Shown here piece by piece: positions 29,757-38,209 of a stretch of 64,000 nucleotides of DNA. The DNA is taken from NCBI GenBank assembly GCA_934215475.1, contig CAKPZY010000003.1, positions 62,001 to 126,000 of the forward strand. The letters are read 5' to 3'. Within the stretch, counting starts at the first letter, position 1. Each line of letters opens with the position of its first letter. The position numbers and the translations under genes are program-made. The stretch is from an uncultured Ligilactobacillus sp. (GTDB taxonomy: Bacteria > Bacillota > Bacilli > Lactobacillales > Lactobacillaceae). The notes under the pieces were generated by a model. That model saw nothing but the letters and a program-made list of their open reading frames with translations. It ran no database searches and was not told the origin of the DNA.

Positions 29757-30282
29757 TGAGTGAATGCCCCCATGTTTTCTTCAAGTATCCTTTTCTTAGC
29801 AATTTATTTTTTACAATACGTTCTGTCCGCCGGTTAAACTTAGTGATCCAAGCATCGGTCTCCACAAGCGGCTTTACCAAAATACTCCGGACATGTGCAT
29901 TGTTAGCCGCTAAGATGTCGGTTAAAAGCTGATCGCCAACTACGACCACCTCAGATGAATTGACCTGGTATCGCTTCTTGGCCTGATTGATCCCATGATT
30001 GAGCGGCTTCAAGGCCCTGGAAACAAAAGGCAGTTTTAACTGGCGTAAGGCTCGCGCCGCCCTTTTGGCACTATTATTGGTCACCACGACGACCGGGAGA
30101 CCTGCCTCATTCATAGTCGCCAGCCAATCGCGTAATTGCGGAGTTCCATTGGGGTTGTTCCAGGCGATCAAAGTATTATCTAAATCAGTTAAAATCAAGC
30201 GAATATTTTTCTCCTGCGCTTCTTTTGGAGTTAAATCATAAATTGATTCCAGCATCCACGTTGGTCTAAATTCAGCAAGCAT
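29743..30282 (-). CDS. yqeG: YqeG family HAD phosphatase
   Basis: A 179-aa HAD hydrolase of subfamily IIIA. The nucleophile motif is LTDLDNTLIAWN (Asp nucleophile near residue 31). Motif II is VVTNNS, the lysine lies in PLNHGINQAKKRY, and the acidic motif is VVVGDQLLTDILAAN. The physiological substrate is unresolved, although homologues include phosphatidylglycerophosphate phosphatases. ATG 30282 (MLAEFRPTW) follows TGGGAGAAC. It is the first gene of the yqeG-yqeH-yhbY-nadD-yqeK-rsfS block. Confidence 0.92.
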   Translation of the reverse strand: MLAEFRPTWMLESIYDLTPKEAQEKNIRLILTDLDNTLIAWNNPNGTPQLRDWLATMNEAGLPVVVVTNNSAKRAARALRQLKLPFVSRALKPLNHGINQAKKRYQVNSSEVVVVGDQLLTDILAANNAHVRSILVKPLVETDAWITKFNRRTERIVKNKLLRKGYLKKTWGHSLNEQK

Positions 30283-30399
30283 GTACAAGTTCTCCCATTC
30301 TAAACAATATCTCAATTATAATAGATTTCCTGGATTTTTAGCAAAAATACGCCATAGCCAGGTAAAATCAGCGGTGCATGTTTGAGCGCCAAATTATGT

Positions 30400-30436
30400 A
30401 AAAAGAGCTGAAGCAAAACAAACGTTTTGTCCCAGC
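30400..30436 (-). terminator. Terminator of the infC-rpmI-rplT operon
   Basis: GCTG-CAAAAC pairs with GTTTTG-CAGC through a two-part stem (30405-30436), followed on the minus strand by five T. It lies 20 bases after the rplT stop. Confidence 0.75.
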
Positions 30437-30454
30437 CCACGTTATCTAAAAAGT

Positions 30455-30814
30455 TTATTTTGCCAAAGCCTTTTTAGCTTCGGAAACGACAGCAGTGAAA
30501 GCTGCAGCGTCGTTAATAGCCAAATCAGCGAGCATCTTACGGTTAACATCTATTTCTGCCAACTTCAAACCATGCATTAATTTGCTGTAACTAATTTCAT
30601 TGGTCCGAGCTGCCGCATTGATCCGAGCGATCCATAATTTGCGGAAGTTTGATTTGTTTTTCCGACGATCACGAAAAGCATATTGCTGGCCCTTCATAAC
30701 TTGTTGTTTAGCTACTTTAAACTGGGTATGTTTTGAACCACGATAACCCTTAGCTAGTTTTAACATTTTTTTCCGACGCTGACGTGTAACAGTGCCGCCT
30801 TTAACACGTGACAT
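30455..30814 (-). CDS. rplT: 50S ribosomal protein L20
   Basis: A 119-aa primary 23S rRNA-binding protein, essential early in 50S assembly and the autogenous repressor of this operon in Bacillus. The basic N-terminus ([19 protein letters not shown]) and the globular domain ([11 protein letters not shown]) match the family throughout. The ATG at 30814 follows AAGGAGGAATTTAC. It is the last gene of infC-rpmI-rplT. Confidence 0.98.
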   Translation of the reverse strand: MSRVKGGTVTRQRRKKMLKLAKGYRGSKHTQFKVAKQQVMKGQQYAFRDRRKNKSNFRKLWIARINAAARTNEISYSKLMHGLKLAEIDVNRKMLADLAINDAAAFTAVVSEAKKALAK

Positions 30815-30835
30815 GTAAATTCCTCCTTAATTATC

Positions 30836-30912
30836 ATCCAAGTTTTTACTTGGATCATTCCCCAAGCTTGGGGCAAATAATGTTGTCTTGCTTAAACCAA
30901 TAAGTTTAGGCT
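30836..30912 (-). promoter_or_regulatory. Three consecutive hairpins between rpmI and rplT
   Basis: The 120-base gap between the two ribosomal protein genes holds three helices: ATCCAAGT-TTTT-ACTTGGAT (30836-30855), the perfect palindrome CCCCAAGCTTGGGG (30860-30873), and GCTTAAAC/GTTTAGGC (30890-30911). None has a T tract, so they are not terminators. They may mark an L20-binding, processing or translation-control element in front of rplT. Confidence 0.6.
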
Positions 30913-30934
30913 TGTTCCAACCATCAACAAACTC

Positions 30935-31135
30935 TTATTTCATTTGAGAAATCATTTGCTTGATGCGTTTCATATCGGTTGAATCCACCAAACCTGGCTT
31001 AGCCAATTGGCGACGTTGTTTCTTGGTCTTGCCGTGAAAACGATGGGATGTATAAGCATGCGAACGCTTCAAACCACCATTCGCTGTTTTCTTAAAGCGC
31101 TTTGTAGATGCGCGATGTGTTTTTTGTTTTGGCAT
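30935..31135 (-). CDS. rpmI: 50S ribosomal protein L35
   Basis: A 66-aa basic ribosomal protein ([20 protein letters not shown]), with the conserved [10 protein letters not shown] and a C-terminal [17 protein letters not shown] 31135 follows TAGGAGGAAAATG. Middle gene of the infC operon. Confidence 0.97.
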   Translation of the reverse strand: MPKQKTHRASTKRFKKTANGGLKRSHAYTSHRFHGKTKKQRRQLAKPGLVDSTDMKRIKQMISQMK

Positions 31136-31163
31136 AATACATTTTCCTCCTAAAATTCTCAGC

Positions 31164-31682
31164 CTATTTATCGGCTAATGGCGCAAGCATCAAAAACATG
31201 CTGCGACCATCCATTTTTGGTTTTGTTTCAACGGAAGCAACGTCCTCAGTCTCCGTTGCAAAATTGTTCAAGACATCACGACCGATATCCTTATGAGTGA
31301 TTGCACGTCCCCTAAAGCGAATTGAAACCTTCACTTTGTCGCCTTTATTTAAAAACTTGCGGGCGTGATTGACTTTAGTCTTAAAGTCGTTCGTGTCGAT
31401 CGTTGGACTTAAACGAACTTCCTTAACATTAATGACTCTTTGCTTTTTACGAGCTTCACGTTGTTTTTTTTGCAATTCGAAACGATATTTGCCATAATCC
31501 ATGATCCTGGCAACCGGTGGTTTGGCCTTCGGTGCAACAAGAACTAAATCCAGATTTGCTTGTTGGGCTAATACCAAAGCATCTCTCTTAGACTTAACTC
31601 CCAGTTGGCTGCCATCATTGCTGATCAAACGTACTTCGCGCGCACGGATACCGTCATTTACTATCTTGTCTACTGCTATGAT
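31164..31682 (-). CDS. infC: Translation initiation factor IF-3 (non-AUG start)
   Basis: IF-3 checks the start codon and initiator tRNA on the 30S subunit. The family N-terminus [14 protein letters not shown] is present but lies upstream of the first ATG at 31628. Reading back, the frame runs AUC-AUA-GCA-GUA-GAC and then hits a TGA. The only candidates near the GGAGG box (6 bases away) are ATC at 31682 or ATA at 31679. A rare AUU/AUC-type start is known for infC in E. coli and Bacillus and lets IF-3 repress itself. With ATC the protein is 172 aa, the normal length. The C-domain ([25 protein letters not shown]) is intact. Confidence 0.95.
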   Translation of the reverse strand: MIAVDKIVNDGIRAREVRLISNDGSQLGVKSKRDALVLAQQANLDLVLVAPKAKPPVARIMDYGKYRFELQKKQREARKKQRVINVKEVRLSPTIDTNDFKTKVNHARKFLNKGDKVKVSIRFRGRAITHKDIGRDVLNNFATETEDVASVETKPKMDGRSMFLMLAPLADK

Positions 31683-31845
31683 GTTTCACCTCCAAAAAAA
31701 TTCAGAAGAGTAAGCAGAAAAAAAGTGGGTGTGATCACACACCCACTAATCTTCACTTTTAAATGTGAAGTTATTTCGTAATTTCTGCCCGGGGATTTAT
31801 ATCCTCTAGGCGAGAAGCGGGTGCTTCTGCTTTTTCTCAACTACA
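31683..31845 (-). promoter_or_regulatory. L20-type leader with attenuator in front of infC
   Basis: The roughly 160-base leader contains several alternative helices (for example GCAGAAGC...GCTTCT at about 31809-31833, and ACTTCACA/TGTGAAGT at about 31752-31770). It ends in a strong intrinsic terminator: AGTGGGTGTG/CACACCCACT (31724-31733 with 31738-31747), followed by a T run and then the infC Shine-Dalgarno. This is the position and layout of the Firmicute L20 leader, where L20 binding favours premature termination. The assignment is by position and structure, not alignment. Confidence 0.75.
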
Positions 31846-31847
31846 AC

Positions 31848-31876
31848 ATAATACCAAGACTGGAGTCAGTTGTCAA
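31848..31876 (-). promoter_or_regulatory. Promoter of infC-rpmI-rplT
   Basis: On the minus strand, perfect TTGACA (31871-31876), 17 bases, TATTAT (31848-31853). The -35 begins immediately after the thrS stop codon, so infC is transcribed independently of thrS. Confidence 0.8.
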
Positions 31877-33823
31877 TTAGTTTTTACGACTATATGTTTC
31901 AATATCATGATTTATTAGTGTGACAAAATCATCAAATGGCACAGTCTTCGTATCTTTTTGCCCATATTTTCTGACTGTTACGGTATTATTTGAAACTTCC
32001 TGATCACCAACTACTAACGTATAAGGAATCTTGTTGACCTGTGCCTGCCTGATCTTATAACCCATTTTTTCGTTGCGATCATCGACATCTACTCGGATGT
32101 GATGCGCTAGCAAGAGGCTTTGCAATCCTTTAGCATGTTTAAGATGCAACTCATTTTTAACCGGGATGATCTCAACTTGTTTAGGGGCCAGCCAAGTAGG
32201 AAAAGCACCTTTATACATTTCAGTTAGGTAAGCTGTAAATCTTTCCATTGTTGAAATGACACCGCGGTGGATCATCACAGGACGATGATCTTCCCCGTCA
32301 GCTCCAGCGTACTTCAAGTCAAACCGCTCTGGCAACAAGAAATCTAATTGGATCGTGGATAATGTTTCTTCCCCGCCAAGTGCTGTCTTGGTTTGTACAT
32401 CAAGCTTTGGACCATAGAAAGCAGCTTCGCCTTCAGCTTCAAAGTAATCTAAGCCCATGTCATCCATAGCTGACTTCAGCATTTTCTGGGATTTATCCCA
32501 CATTTCATCATCATCAAAATACTTCTTGGTATTGTTAGGATCACGATAGCTTAAACGGAAACGATAGTCATGGATATCAAAATCATTATACACATCGATC
32601 ATTAGGTCCAAGATCTTCTTGAATTCATCCTCGATCTGGTCAGGGGCAACAAAGGTATGTCCATCATTCAAAGTCATTTCACGAACACGTGACAGGCCCG
32701 TCAGCGCACCAGATTTCTCATAACGGTGCATCATACCCAATTCGGCGATCCGCAAAGGTAATTCACGATATGAACGTTTATGATGGTTATAGATTTGAAT
32801 GTGTGAGGGACAATTCATGGGACGCAATTCCAAGAATTCCCCGTCGCCCATATCCATCGGTGGAAACATATCATCGCGGTAATGATCCCAATGACCGGAC
32901 TGCTTATAAAGATCAACATTGGCTAACACTGGTGTATAAACATGCTCATAACCGGCTGCCAATTCTTTATCGATAATGTAACGTTCCAGTGTGCGTCGGA
33001 TCGTGGCGCCATTTGGCATCCAATAAGGCAACCCAGCGCCGACTTTAGGATCAACAAAGAAAATGTCCAGCTTATTACCGATCACACGATGGTCGCGGTC
33101 ATGTGCTTCTTTTTGACGTTCTAACTCAGCCTTGAGGTCTTTTTGCTTATAAAAAGCAGTTCCATAGATTCGCTGCAGCATTGGGTTGCTGGAAGCACCC
33201 TTCCAATACGCTCCGGCAACCGAGAGAAGTTGAAAAATTTTGACCTTACCCGTAGAAGGAAGAACTGACGCATATGCCAAAGAAACAAAGTCTCCTTGAC
33301 GATAAACTTTTACTTCTCCGTTTGAAGCCAGCTCACTAACTAACTCTTTTTGGTAAGGATCTTCACCGGCGAGCTTTATAGCCTCTTCTTCGGTGATCTG
33401 TGATAATTCTATTTCTTCATCACTCAAGCAGATCTTATCCATCTCAGTTGATAGTTCAGGAAAATCAGTTTCTGCAACTTGTGTTTGCCCTGGTTTTTCG
33501 GTGTCTAAATAAAAACCATGTTCATCCACATGAGCTGCGCCAAAATGCATTTTTGGATACTTAACAGCCAGGACCTCATTCAAAATGAAAGCAGCTGTTT
33601 GCCATAAAACTTCAAGCCCCTCAGCAGAATCCTTAGTAATGATCTCAATTGAACCATCTGTGGTCAATTCTTGACGAACGTCAACTTTTTGTTGATTAAA
33701 TTTTCCAGCTACGGCTTTTTTTCCGAGGCTGATACTAATAGAATCGGCAATTTTCTGAACTGTTACACCACTTGCAAATTCTTTAACACTACCATCTGGA
33801 AAAGTAACATTTATCTGTGTCAT
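31877..33823 (-). CDS. thrS: Threonyl-tRNA synthetase with degenerate editing domain
   Basis: Charges tRNA-Thr. Order: TGS domain (1-62), N2 editing domain (about 63-225), class II catalytic core, anticodon-binding domain; 648 aa. The core zinc ligands remain, as Cys in RPMNCPSH, His in NDGHTF and His in MIHRGV. The N2 domain is unusual. The segment matching E. coli HSCAH (H73, H77) reads QTAAF at 75-79, and the one matching DMCRGPHVP (C182, H186) reads SLAYASVLP at 181-189, so all four editing residues are gone. ATG 33823 follows TTAGGAGGAAG. Expression is controlled by a T-box. Confidence 0.96.
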   Translation of the reverse strand: MTQINVTFPDGSVKEFASGVTVQKIADSISISLGKKAVAGKFNQQKVDVRQELTTDGSIEIITKDSAEGLEVLWQTAAFILNEVLAVKYPKMHFGAAHVDEHGFYLDTEKPGQTQVAETDFPELSTEMDKICLSDEEIELSQITEEEAIKLAGEDPYQKELVSELASNGEVKVYRQGDFVSLAYASVLPSTGKVKIFQLLSVAGAYWKGASSNPMLQRIYGTAFYKQKDLKAELERQKEAHDRDHRVIGNKLDIFFVDPKVGAGLPYWMPNGATIRRTLERYIIDKELAAGYEHVYTPVLANVDLYKQSGHWDHYRDDMFPPMDMGDGEFLELRPMNCPSHIQIYNHHKRSYRELPLRIAELGMMHRYEKSGALTGLSRVREMTLNDGHTFVAPDQIEDEFKKILDLMIDVYNDFDIHDYRFRLSYRDPNNTKKYFDDDEMWDKSQKMLKSAMDDMGLDYFEAEGEAAFYGPKLDVQTKTALGGEETLSTIQLDFLLPERFDLKYAGADGEDHRPVMIHRGVISTMERFTAYLTEMYKGAFPTWLAPKQVEIIPVKNELHLKHAKGLQSLLLAHHIRVDVDDRNEKMGYKIRQAQVNKIPYTLVVGDQEVSNNTVTVRKYGQKDTKTVPFDDFVTLINHDIETYSRKN

Positions 33824-33841
33824 AAACTTCCTCCTAATTGT

Positions 33842-34070
33842 AAAAAAATTCCCTGTCGCTAAACTAGCGACAGGGACGTTAACTACGTGGTTCCACCCAT
33901 GTTTTAAACCCATTTTATCAAAAACAGGTTCCTCAATTCAGGTTATTAACGGGATCCAACCGGCCTAACTTTTCATTAGGCTTTTCATGAAAGTGGCAAA
34001 CCGTTTTTTGAGAAGCTTTCAGTCATGGCTTCTCTCCCTGAAAAGTGGGCCCATGTCTTTCACATAAATT
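33842..34070 (-). promoter_or_regulatory. T-box riboswitch leader of thrS
   Basis: The leader carries the T-box sequence GGGTGGAACCACG (33885-33898), which reads uncharged tRNA. A terminator follows: CCCTGTCGCT/AGCGACAGGG (33851-33860 with 33866-33875) and seven T, just before the thrS Shine-Dalgarno. Stem I is compact, with base GTGAAAG/CTTTCAT and apical GAGAAGC/GCTTCTC. I could not fix the specifier triplet; an ACT at about 33992-33994 is one candidate. Uncharged tRNA-Thr should promote read-through. Confidence 0.9.
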
Positions 34071-34076
34071 ATCTAC

Positions 34077-34105
34077 ATTAAACCACTAAAAGCATACATT
34101 GACAA
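34077..34105 (-). promoter_or_regulatory. Promoter of the thrS T-box transcript
   Basis: On the minus strand, TTGTCA (34100-34105), 17 bases, TTTAAT (34077-34082). It starts 10 bases after the dnaI stop. Confidence 0.7.
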
Positions 34106-34115
34106 GTAACATCTT

Positions 34116-35042
34116 TCATTTTTTATTGCGACGGTTACGTCCGACCACATGGTAAGCATCAGCCAAAAAGCGGATCCGCTCCATGATCCTTTTAGCTTTT
34201 AACGGCTCAGCTTCACCACGGCTATTAACTGTCAGATACTCTTTTTCCAATTGTGGTAAAGAAAGATTGGAGCTGAAAAAAGTGGGCATTTCTTCTTGCA
34301 TCCGATATTGCAAAATAACCCCCAATACATCATCGCGAAACCAACTGCTCATTTGATCGGCACCAATGTCATCAAGCATCAAGATCGGAGACTTTTTGAT
34401 CGTGTCGATCAATTCACCAGTTGAATTGCTGCTGATAGAGCTTTTCATTTTAACCGCAAAGGAAGGAAAATGAACTAAAGTTGTAGTATAACCCTTTTCA
34501 GCTAAGGCATTAGCTAGGGCGCCTAACAAATAGGTCTTGCCTACTCCAAAACTGCCCTCCAAAAATAAGCCCCGATGAAATTCATGCGGACTCTTTTGAA
34601 ACTCTTGAAAAAATCTTAAAGCAGCGTCGAAGATCTCCTCTCGTCCTTCAGGGTCATAATCAGATAAACTGGCATTTCTGATCGACTTGGGCAGACTGAT
34701 GACTTTAACTCTGTCCTGAATCTTTTTTTCTTTCTGCCTTGCCAAATATTCCTTAGTAGGTGTATAAGTCACTTCTATATGATGATTACTAAGCGTTAAA
34801 TAAGGATAATACCCTGGCATAAAAGTCTTTTCACCCGCAGTTAATTTATTTTTAAAGGAAACAAATTCATATAACTTACTTGCGCTGCGCAAAATGTCCT
34901 CTTGCGTCAACTCTGATTTATGCTGACGTAGAAAGTTAATGACATCAGGATCTTTCTCGGTGGCAGAGATCAGCTTTTGATATCGTTGGCCCCATTTATT
35001 ATCTTTTAACTGTTTTCCAAGTATATGACTAAGACTCTCCAT
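34116..35042 (-). CDS. dnaI: Primosomal helicase loader DnaI
   Basis: A DnaC-type AAA+ ATPase that loads the replicative helicase with DnaB and DnaD. Walker A GSFGVGKTY is near residue 164, Walker B LMLDDIGAD, and an arginine finger region lies in the C-terminal third; 308 aa. The N-terminal helicase-binding domain of Bacillus DnaI is a zinc fold with several cysteines. Here that region (PGYYPYLTLSNHHIEVTYTP, about 75-95) has none, so the zinc site is lost. ATG 35042. Follows dnaB in the nrdR-dnaB-dnaI operon. Confidence 0.94.
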   Translation of the reverse strand: MESLSHILGKQLKDNKWGQRYQKLISATEKDPDVINFLRQHKSELTQEDILRSASKLYEFVSFKNKLTAGEKTFMPGYYPYLTLSNHHIEVTYTPTKEYLARQKEKKIQDRVKVISLPKSIRNASLSDYDPEGREEIFDAALRFFQEFQKSPHEFHRGLFLEGSFGVGKTYLLGALANALAEKGYTTTLVHFPSFAVKMKSSISSNSTGELIDTIKKSPILMLDDIGADQMSSWFRDDVLGVILQYRMQEEMPTFFSSNLSLPQLEKEYLTVNSRGEAEPLKAKRIMERIRFLADAYHVVGRNRRNKK

Positions 35043-35112
35043 TCGCTCACCCCATTTATCTGCTCAATTTTTAGCTTCTTATCACCAGTTTGAAACGCTA
35101 ATTTTTTGAATT

Positions 35113-36507
35113 TTAATTATCATGGTCAATTTCGGCAAGACGCCGTTTGATCTCTGCTTGCCAATTAGCTTTTTTATCAGTTTGCTCCTTCGTGTTTTCA
35201 GGAGTCTGATAATCATTTTGCGCCCAATCCGGCAACTGTTCTTTCTGAACAACGGGGCGTTTCTTCCGGTAACTTGTTTTGCTATGATAGTTAGCCTGCT
35301 TTTTTTTGCCTTCCGCCACGGATTTTCTGACTTCATACATTGCTTGTTCCGCAGTCTTGATCCCTTCTGTTGACCATCTGGCTGCAGTGGCTTCAAAATA
35401 ATCCCGTTTCATGCTGGCATAGCCGCGGTCACTCAAAATATAATGAATCAAAACATTGATCACTTCATTAGGCAGCAACTGTTGCGAAACTAAATTAGTG
35501 ATCATATATTTTTCTGAACTAGTAGTGATAGAATTCGCTTCTGCCTTAATAGTATGCAAAAATTCCAAGGGCAACAGTGCTTTACAAACTCTTACCAGCT
35601 CAGCGTCAGCTTTTGTAGGGGCTAATTTCGCCTCAGTCTTTTTTGAGACTTCCTTCTTATTTTCTTCATCCTTTTTCGGCTGTGTGGACCTCATTTCAAA
35701 TTCAAAAGAACTATGCGCCAGCCTTTTTAAATATTTGATATTCAATTTATTATTGCTGATGTCGATGGCTTCTTCACTCAGACGTACCAACTGTAATTCA
35801 TCCAAACCATATAGCAGGTGAAGCGTCTTGATTGCATCCAGATTATTAAATATTTCACTTTCTGGAACAAATGACTTAGCTAACAATTGTTTGAGAAATT
35901 TCAAATCAAGGTCAGTTTCATTTTTTTCAATTAACTGTTGGCTGCTTTTGTTCTGAGGTTCAACATGATGGTGCGCCGAATTTTTCAATAAAGTACTTTG
36001 CTGGATCGGAAAAACATCCAAAAAAGATTTAGTCACCTCAGTACTGCCTTCAACTTTAAATTGCCGAGGACAATAAGTTTCCTTTAACCGACGAAATGAT
36101 CCTTGGCCAATGGTTTCCAGAAGTAGAGTACTTAAAAGGTCATCATTAAAGAAGTTGTCCCCTAACAATGGTCTTTGAATATAATATATAGATAACTTAC
36201 CCAACCGATCGTTCTTTTCAAAGGTCCGCAATAGGCCTAAAGCTTCAAGTTTTTCCCTAGATTCTAAAAAATCGCGCATTCCAACCGATAAGCCTAGTAA
36301 AAGTTCCTTGTTCATTGACCTTTTGACCAAGTTTGGAGAAACACCGCCATAACGATTTAAAAGTACATAAACACCATAAGCTCCTGCTCCCATCATAGGA
36401 ACATAAAGATCCATCAGTCCCCGTAATTCTGTATTGGTCAGTAAATTTTTGGCGACAACGACGAAACCATCTTTTGGGGAAATATTCTTCAAATTATCCG
36501 CAGTCAT
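35113..36507 (-). CDS. dnaB: Replication initiation and membrane attachment protein DnaB (Firmicute type)
   Basis: A 464-aa relative of DnaD that helps DnaD and DnaI load helicase at oriC and PriA forks. It is not the hexameric helicase. An N-terminal winged-helix-like region (LRGLMDLYVPMMGAGAYGVYVLL) leads to a DnaD-like C-terminal domain (LPNEVINVLIHYILSDRGYASMK), followed by a Lys/Gln-rich tail. ATG 36507. It lies 21 bases after nrdR; dnaI follows after 70 bases. Confidence 0.92.
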   Translation of the reverse strand: MTADNLKNISPKDGFVVVAKNLLTNTELRGLMDLYVPMMGAGAYGVYVLLNRYGGVSPNLVKRSMNKELLLGLSVGMRDFLESREKLEALGLLRTFEKNDRLGKLSIYYIQRPLLGDNFFNDDLLSTLLLETIGQGSFRRLKETYCPRQFKVEGSTEVTKSFLDVFPIQQSTLLKNSAHHHVEPQNKSSQQLIEKNETDLDLKFLKQLLAKSFVPESEIFNNLDAIKTLHLLYGLDELQLVRLSEEAIDISNNKLNIKYLKRLAHSSFEFEMRSTQPKKDEENKKEVSKKTEAKLAPTKADAELVRVCKALLPLEFLHTIKAEANSITTSSEKYMITNLVSQQLLPNEVINVLIHYILSDRGYASMKRDYFEATAARWSTEGIKTAEQAMYEVRKSVAEGKKKQANYHSKTSYRKKRPVVQKEQLPDWAQNDYQTPENTKEQTDKKANWQAEIKRRLAEIDHDN

Positions 36508-36528
36508 TTTTTTCCCCCTTGCTCTCGG

Positions 36529-37041
36529 TTATTTTTTGTTTTCTTTATTCTTTTTGCGGCCTTTCCCTGAATCATCTTGATTAGTGTTACTCCTACTCAT
36601 CAATTCATTCAGTTCGTCTACAAATGAACCCATGTCTTTGAACTCACGATAAACACTGGCAAAACGAATATAGGCCACATCATCAACGTTTACCAGCTCA
36701 TCCATGACGTACTTACCGATCAACTGACTAGAAACCTCAGTTCCTCCTAAAGCACGGATCTTATTTTCAACGTTATCGACGATGCTCGTCAGCTTATCCA
36801 TCCCAACGGGACGTTTTTCAGCGGCCCGCATAATACCTTTTAAGATCTTGTCACGGTCGAACTCTTCTCTGGTCCCATTCTTCTTGATCACTAACAGTGG
36901 GGTAACTTCGATCCGTTCAAATGTCGTGAAACGATACCCGCAATTCTCACATTCTCGCCGCCGTCTGATCGCATGACCATTGTCTGCAGGCCGGCTATCG
37001 ACAACACGTGAACTGTTATGATGACAATGAGGACACATCAT
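36529..37041 (-). CDS. nrdR: Transcriptional repressor NrdR
   Basis: A 170-aa nucleotide-sensing repressor of ribonucleotide reductase genes. The N-terminal zinc ribbon has CPHC and CENCG around SRVVDSRPADNGHAIRRRR, and the ATP-cone follows (LVIKKNGTREEFDRDKILKGI). A basic Lys/Asn tail is longer than usual. The start at ATG 37041 (MMCPHC) fits the family position of the first zinc pair and has GAGGTGAAA upstream. No NrdR box is visible in this window, so its targets lie elsewhere. Confidence 0.96.
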   Translation of the reverse strand: MMCPHCHHNSSRVVDSRPADNGHAIRRRRECENCGYRFTTFERIEVTPLLVIKKNGTREEFDRDKILKGIMRAAEKRPVGMDKLTSIVDNVENKIRALGGTEVSSQLIGKYVMDELVNVDDVAYIRFASVYREFKDMGSFVDELNELMSRSNTNQDDSGKGRKKNKENKK

Positions 37042-37109
37042 AATTTTCACCTCAATTAAAATCAACTCAACACTTATTAGACGCAATTCAATGCTATTTT
37101 CTCACAATG

Positions 37110-37138
37110 ATTTTACCATAAATGCCCTGTCAAACAAA
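37110..37138 (-). promoter_or_regulatory. Putative promoter of nrdR-dnaB-dnaI
   Basis: On the minus strand, TTTGTT (37133-37138), 17 bases, TAAAAT (37110-37115), with a TGG extension before the -10. Confidence 0.5.
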
Positions 37139-37211
37139 CTTTTCTTATTGAATCAAACGGAAATAAACGGACTTTTCTCCCTATTTCCATTCGAATAGAA
37201 AAGTGACTCAT

Positions 37212-38057
37212 TCACTGTGTAGACCAATCGCTGACTAATTGCTGACAATGAGGGCAAAAATGTGTGCCACGCTGACCCACAACGATTTTCTCAATTGGAG
37301 TTTGACAACGGGGACAAGGTTCACCCTTTTTCCCATAAACATTTAGCTGATCTTGGAAAGAGCCGCTGTGTGAATTTGCATCTGTAAACGTAAAGACTGT
37401 CGTTCCATGCGCTTCGATCGCCCGCTCCAGCTCTACGATGATATTATCTCGCAACTGCGCCGCCTGCTCTTTAGTGATAACGTTGCACTTGGTTTCTGGA
37501 TGGATCTTAGTCATCCATAGGACTTCATCGACGTAAATATTTCCTAAACCAACAACTATCGTTTGGTCAAGCAAGGCAGTTTTGATTGACTTTTTTCGCT
37601 TATGCAGTGAGTAATAAAAATCACCTGCATCAAAGGTCGTCGGGGTTGGTTCCGGTCCTAACTTTTTTAATGAAGGCAGGTCAGTTTCCTCGCCGGTCTT
37701 TACCAGCCGCATTCTGCCAAACTTACGCACGTCATTGTAACGTAACTGGGTTTTATCGTTTAAGTCAAAAACTACGTGAGTGTGCTTGTTTAACGGTAAT
37801 AAGCTATCTTTAACTGAATACTTTCCTTCCATTCTCAAGTGAGAGACCATCGTCAATCCCTGAGAAAAACGAAACAACAGAAATTTGCCGCGTCTGTCGA
37901 TCTTAATAAACTTTTTTCCAGTTAATTTATCCGCAAAATCTTGCGGATCTCCTTGGATGATCCTCGGATAAATAATATTTACACCAGTAATTGTCTTACC
38001 GGTGACTAAGGCGCTCAATCCGCGCCTAACAGTTTCAACTTCTGGTAATTCAGGCAT
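37212..38057 (-). CDS. mutM: Formamidopyrimidine-DNA glycosylase
   Basis: Removes 8-oxoguanine and ring-opened purines and nicks the strand. The catalytic N-terminal proline and glutamate are in MPELPEVETVRRGL. The conserved KRRGKFLL-like loop appears as DRRGKFLLFRF. The C-terminal zinc finger has two CxxC pairs (CPRC and CPHC). 281 aa. ATG 38057 follows TTGGAGGAAAAG; an open frame upstream is not used. It lies 152 bases downstream of polA, the common polA-mutM pair. Confidence 0.96.
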   Translation of the reverse strand: MPELPEVETVRRGLSALVTGKTITGVNIIYPRIIQGDPQDFADKLTGKKFIKIDRRGKFLLFRFSQGLTMVSHLRMEGKYSVKDSLLPLNKHTHVVFDLNDKTQLRYNDVRKFGRMRLVKTGEETDLPSLKKLGPEPTPTTFDAGDFYYSLHKRKKSIKTALLDQTIVVGLGNIYVDEVLWMTKIHPETKCNVITKEQAAQLRDNIIVELERAIEAHGTTVFTFTDANSHSGSFQDQLNVYGKKGEPCPRCQTPIEKIVVGQRGTHFCPHCQQLVSDWSTQ

Positions 38058-38209
38058 CTTTTCCTCCAATGAATATATATTAAGTACTTTATTTCGCGGG
38101 TACGTCAAGATTTGAAAGAACTCAATATCCACTCGCACGCCGCTGCAAAAGACATTAACTGATCTGTTTTTTGTGTTTGTCGTTTTACATAACTTTTAAT
38201 TACAAACGA

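Noticed and set aside
37160-37205. ACTTTTCT/AGAAAAGT inverted repeat after mutM as a terminator
   Set aside because: The 8-bp stem is AT-rich and not followed by a T run on the minus strand.
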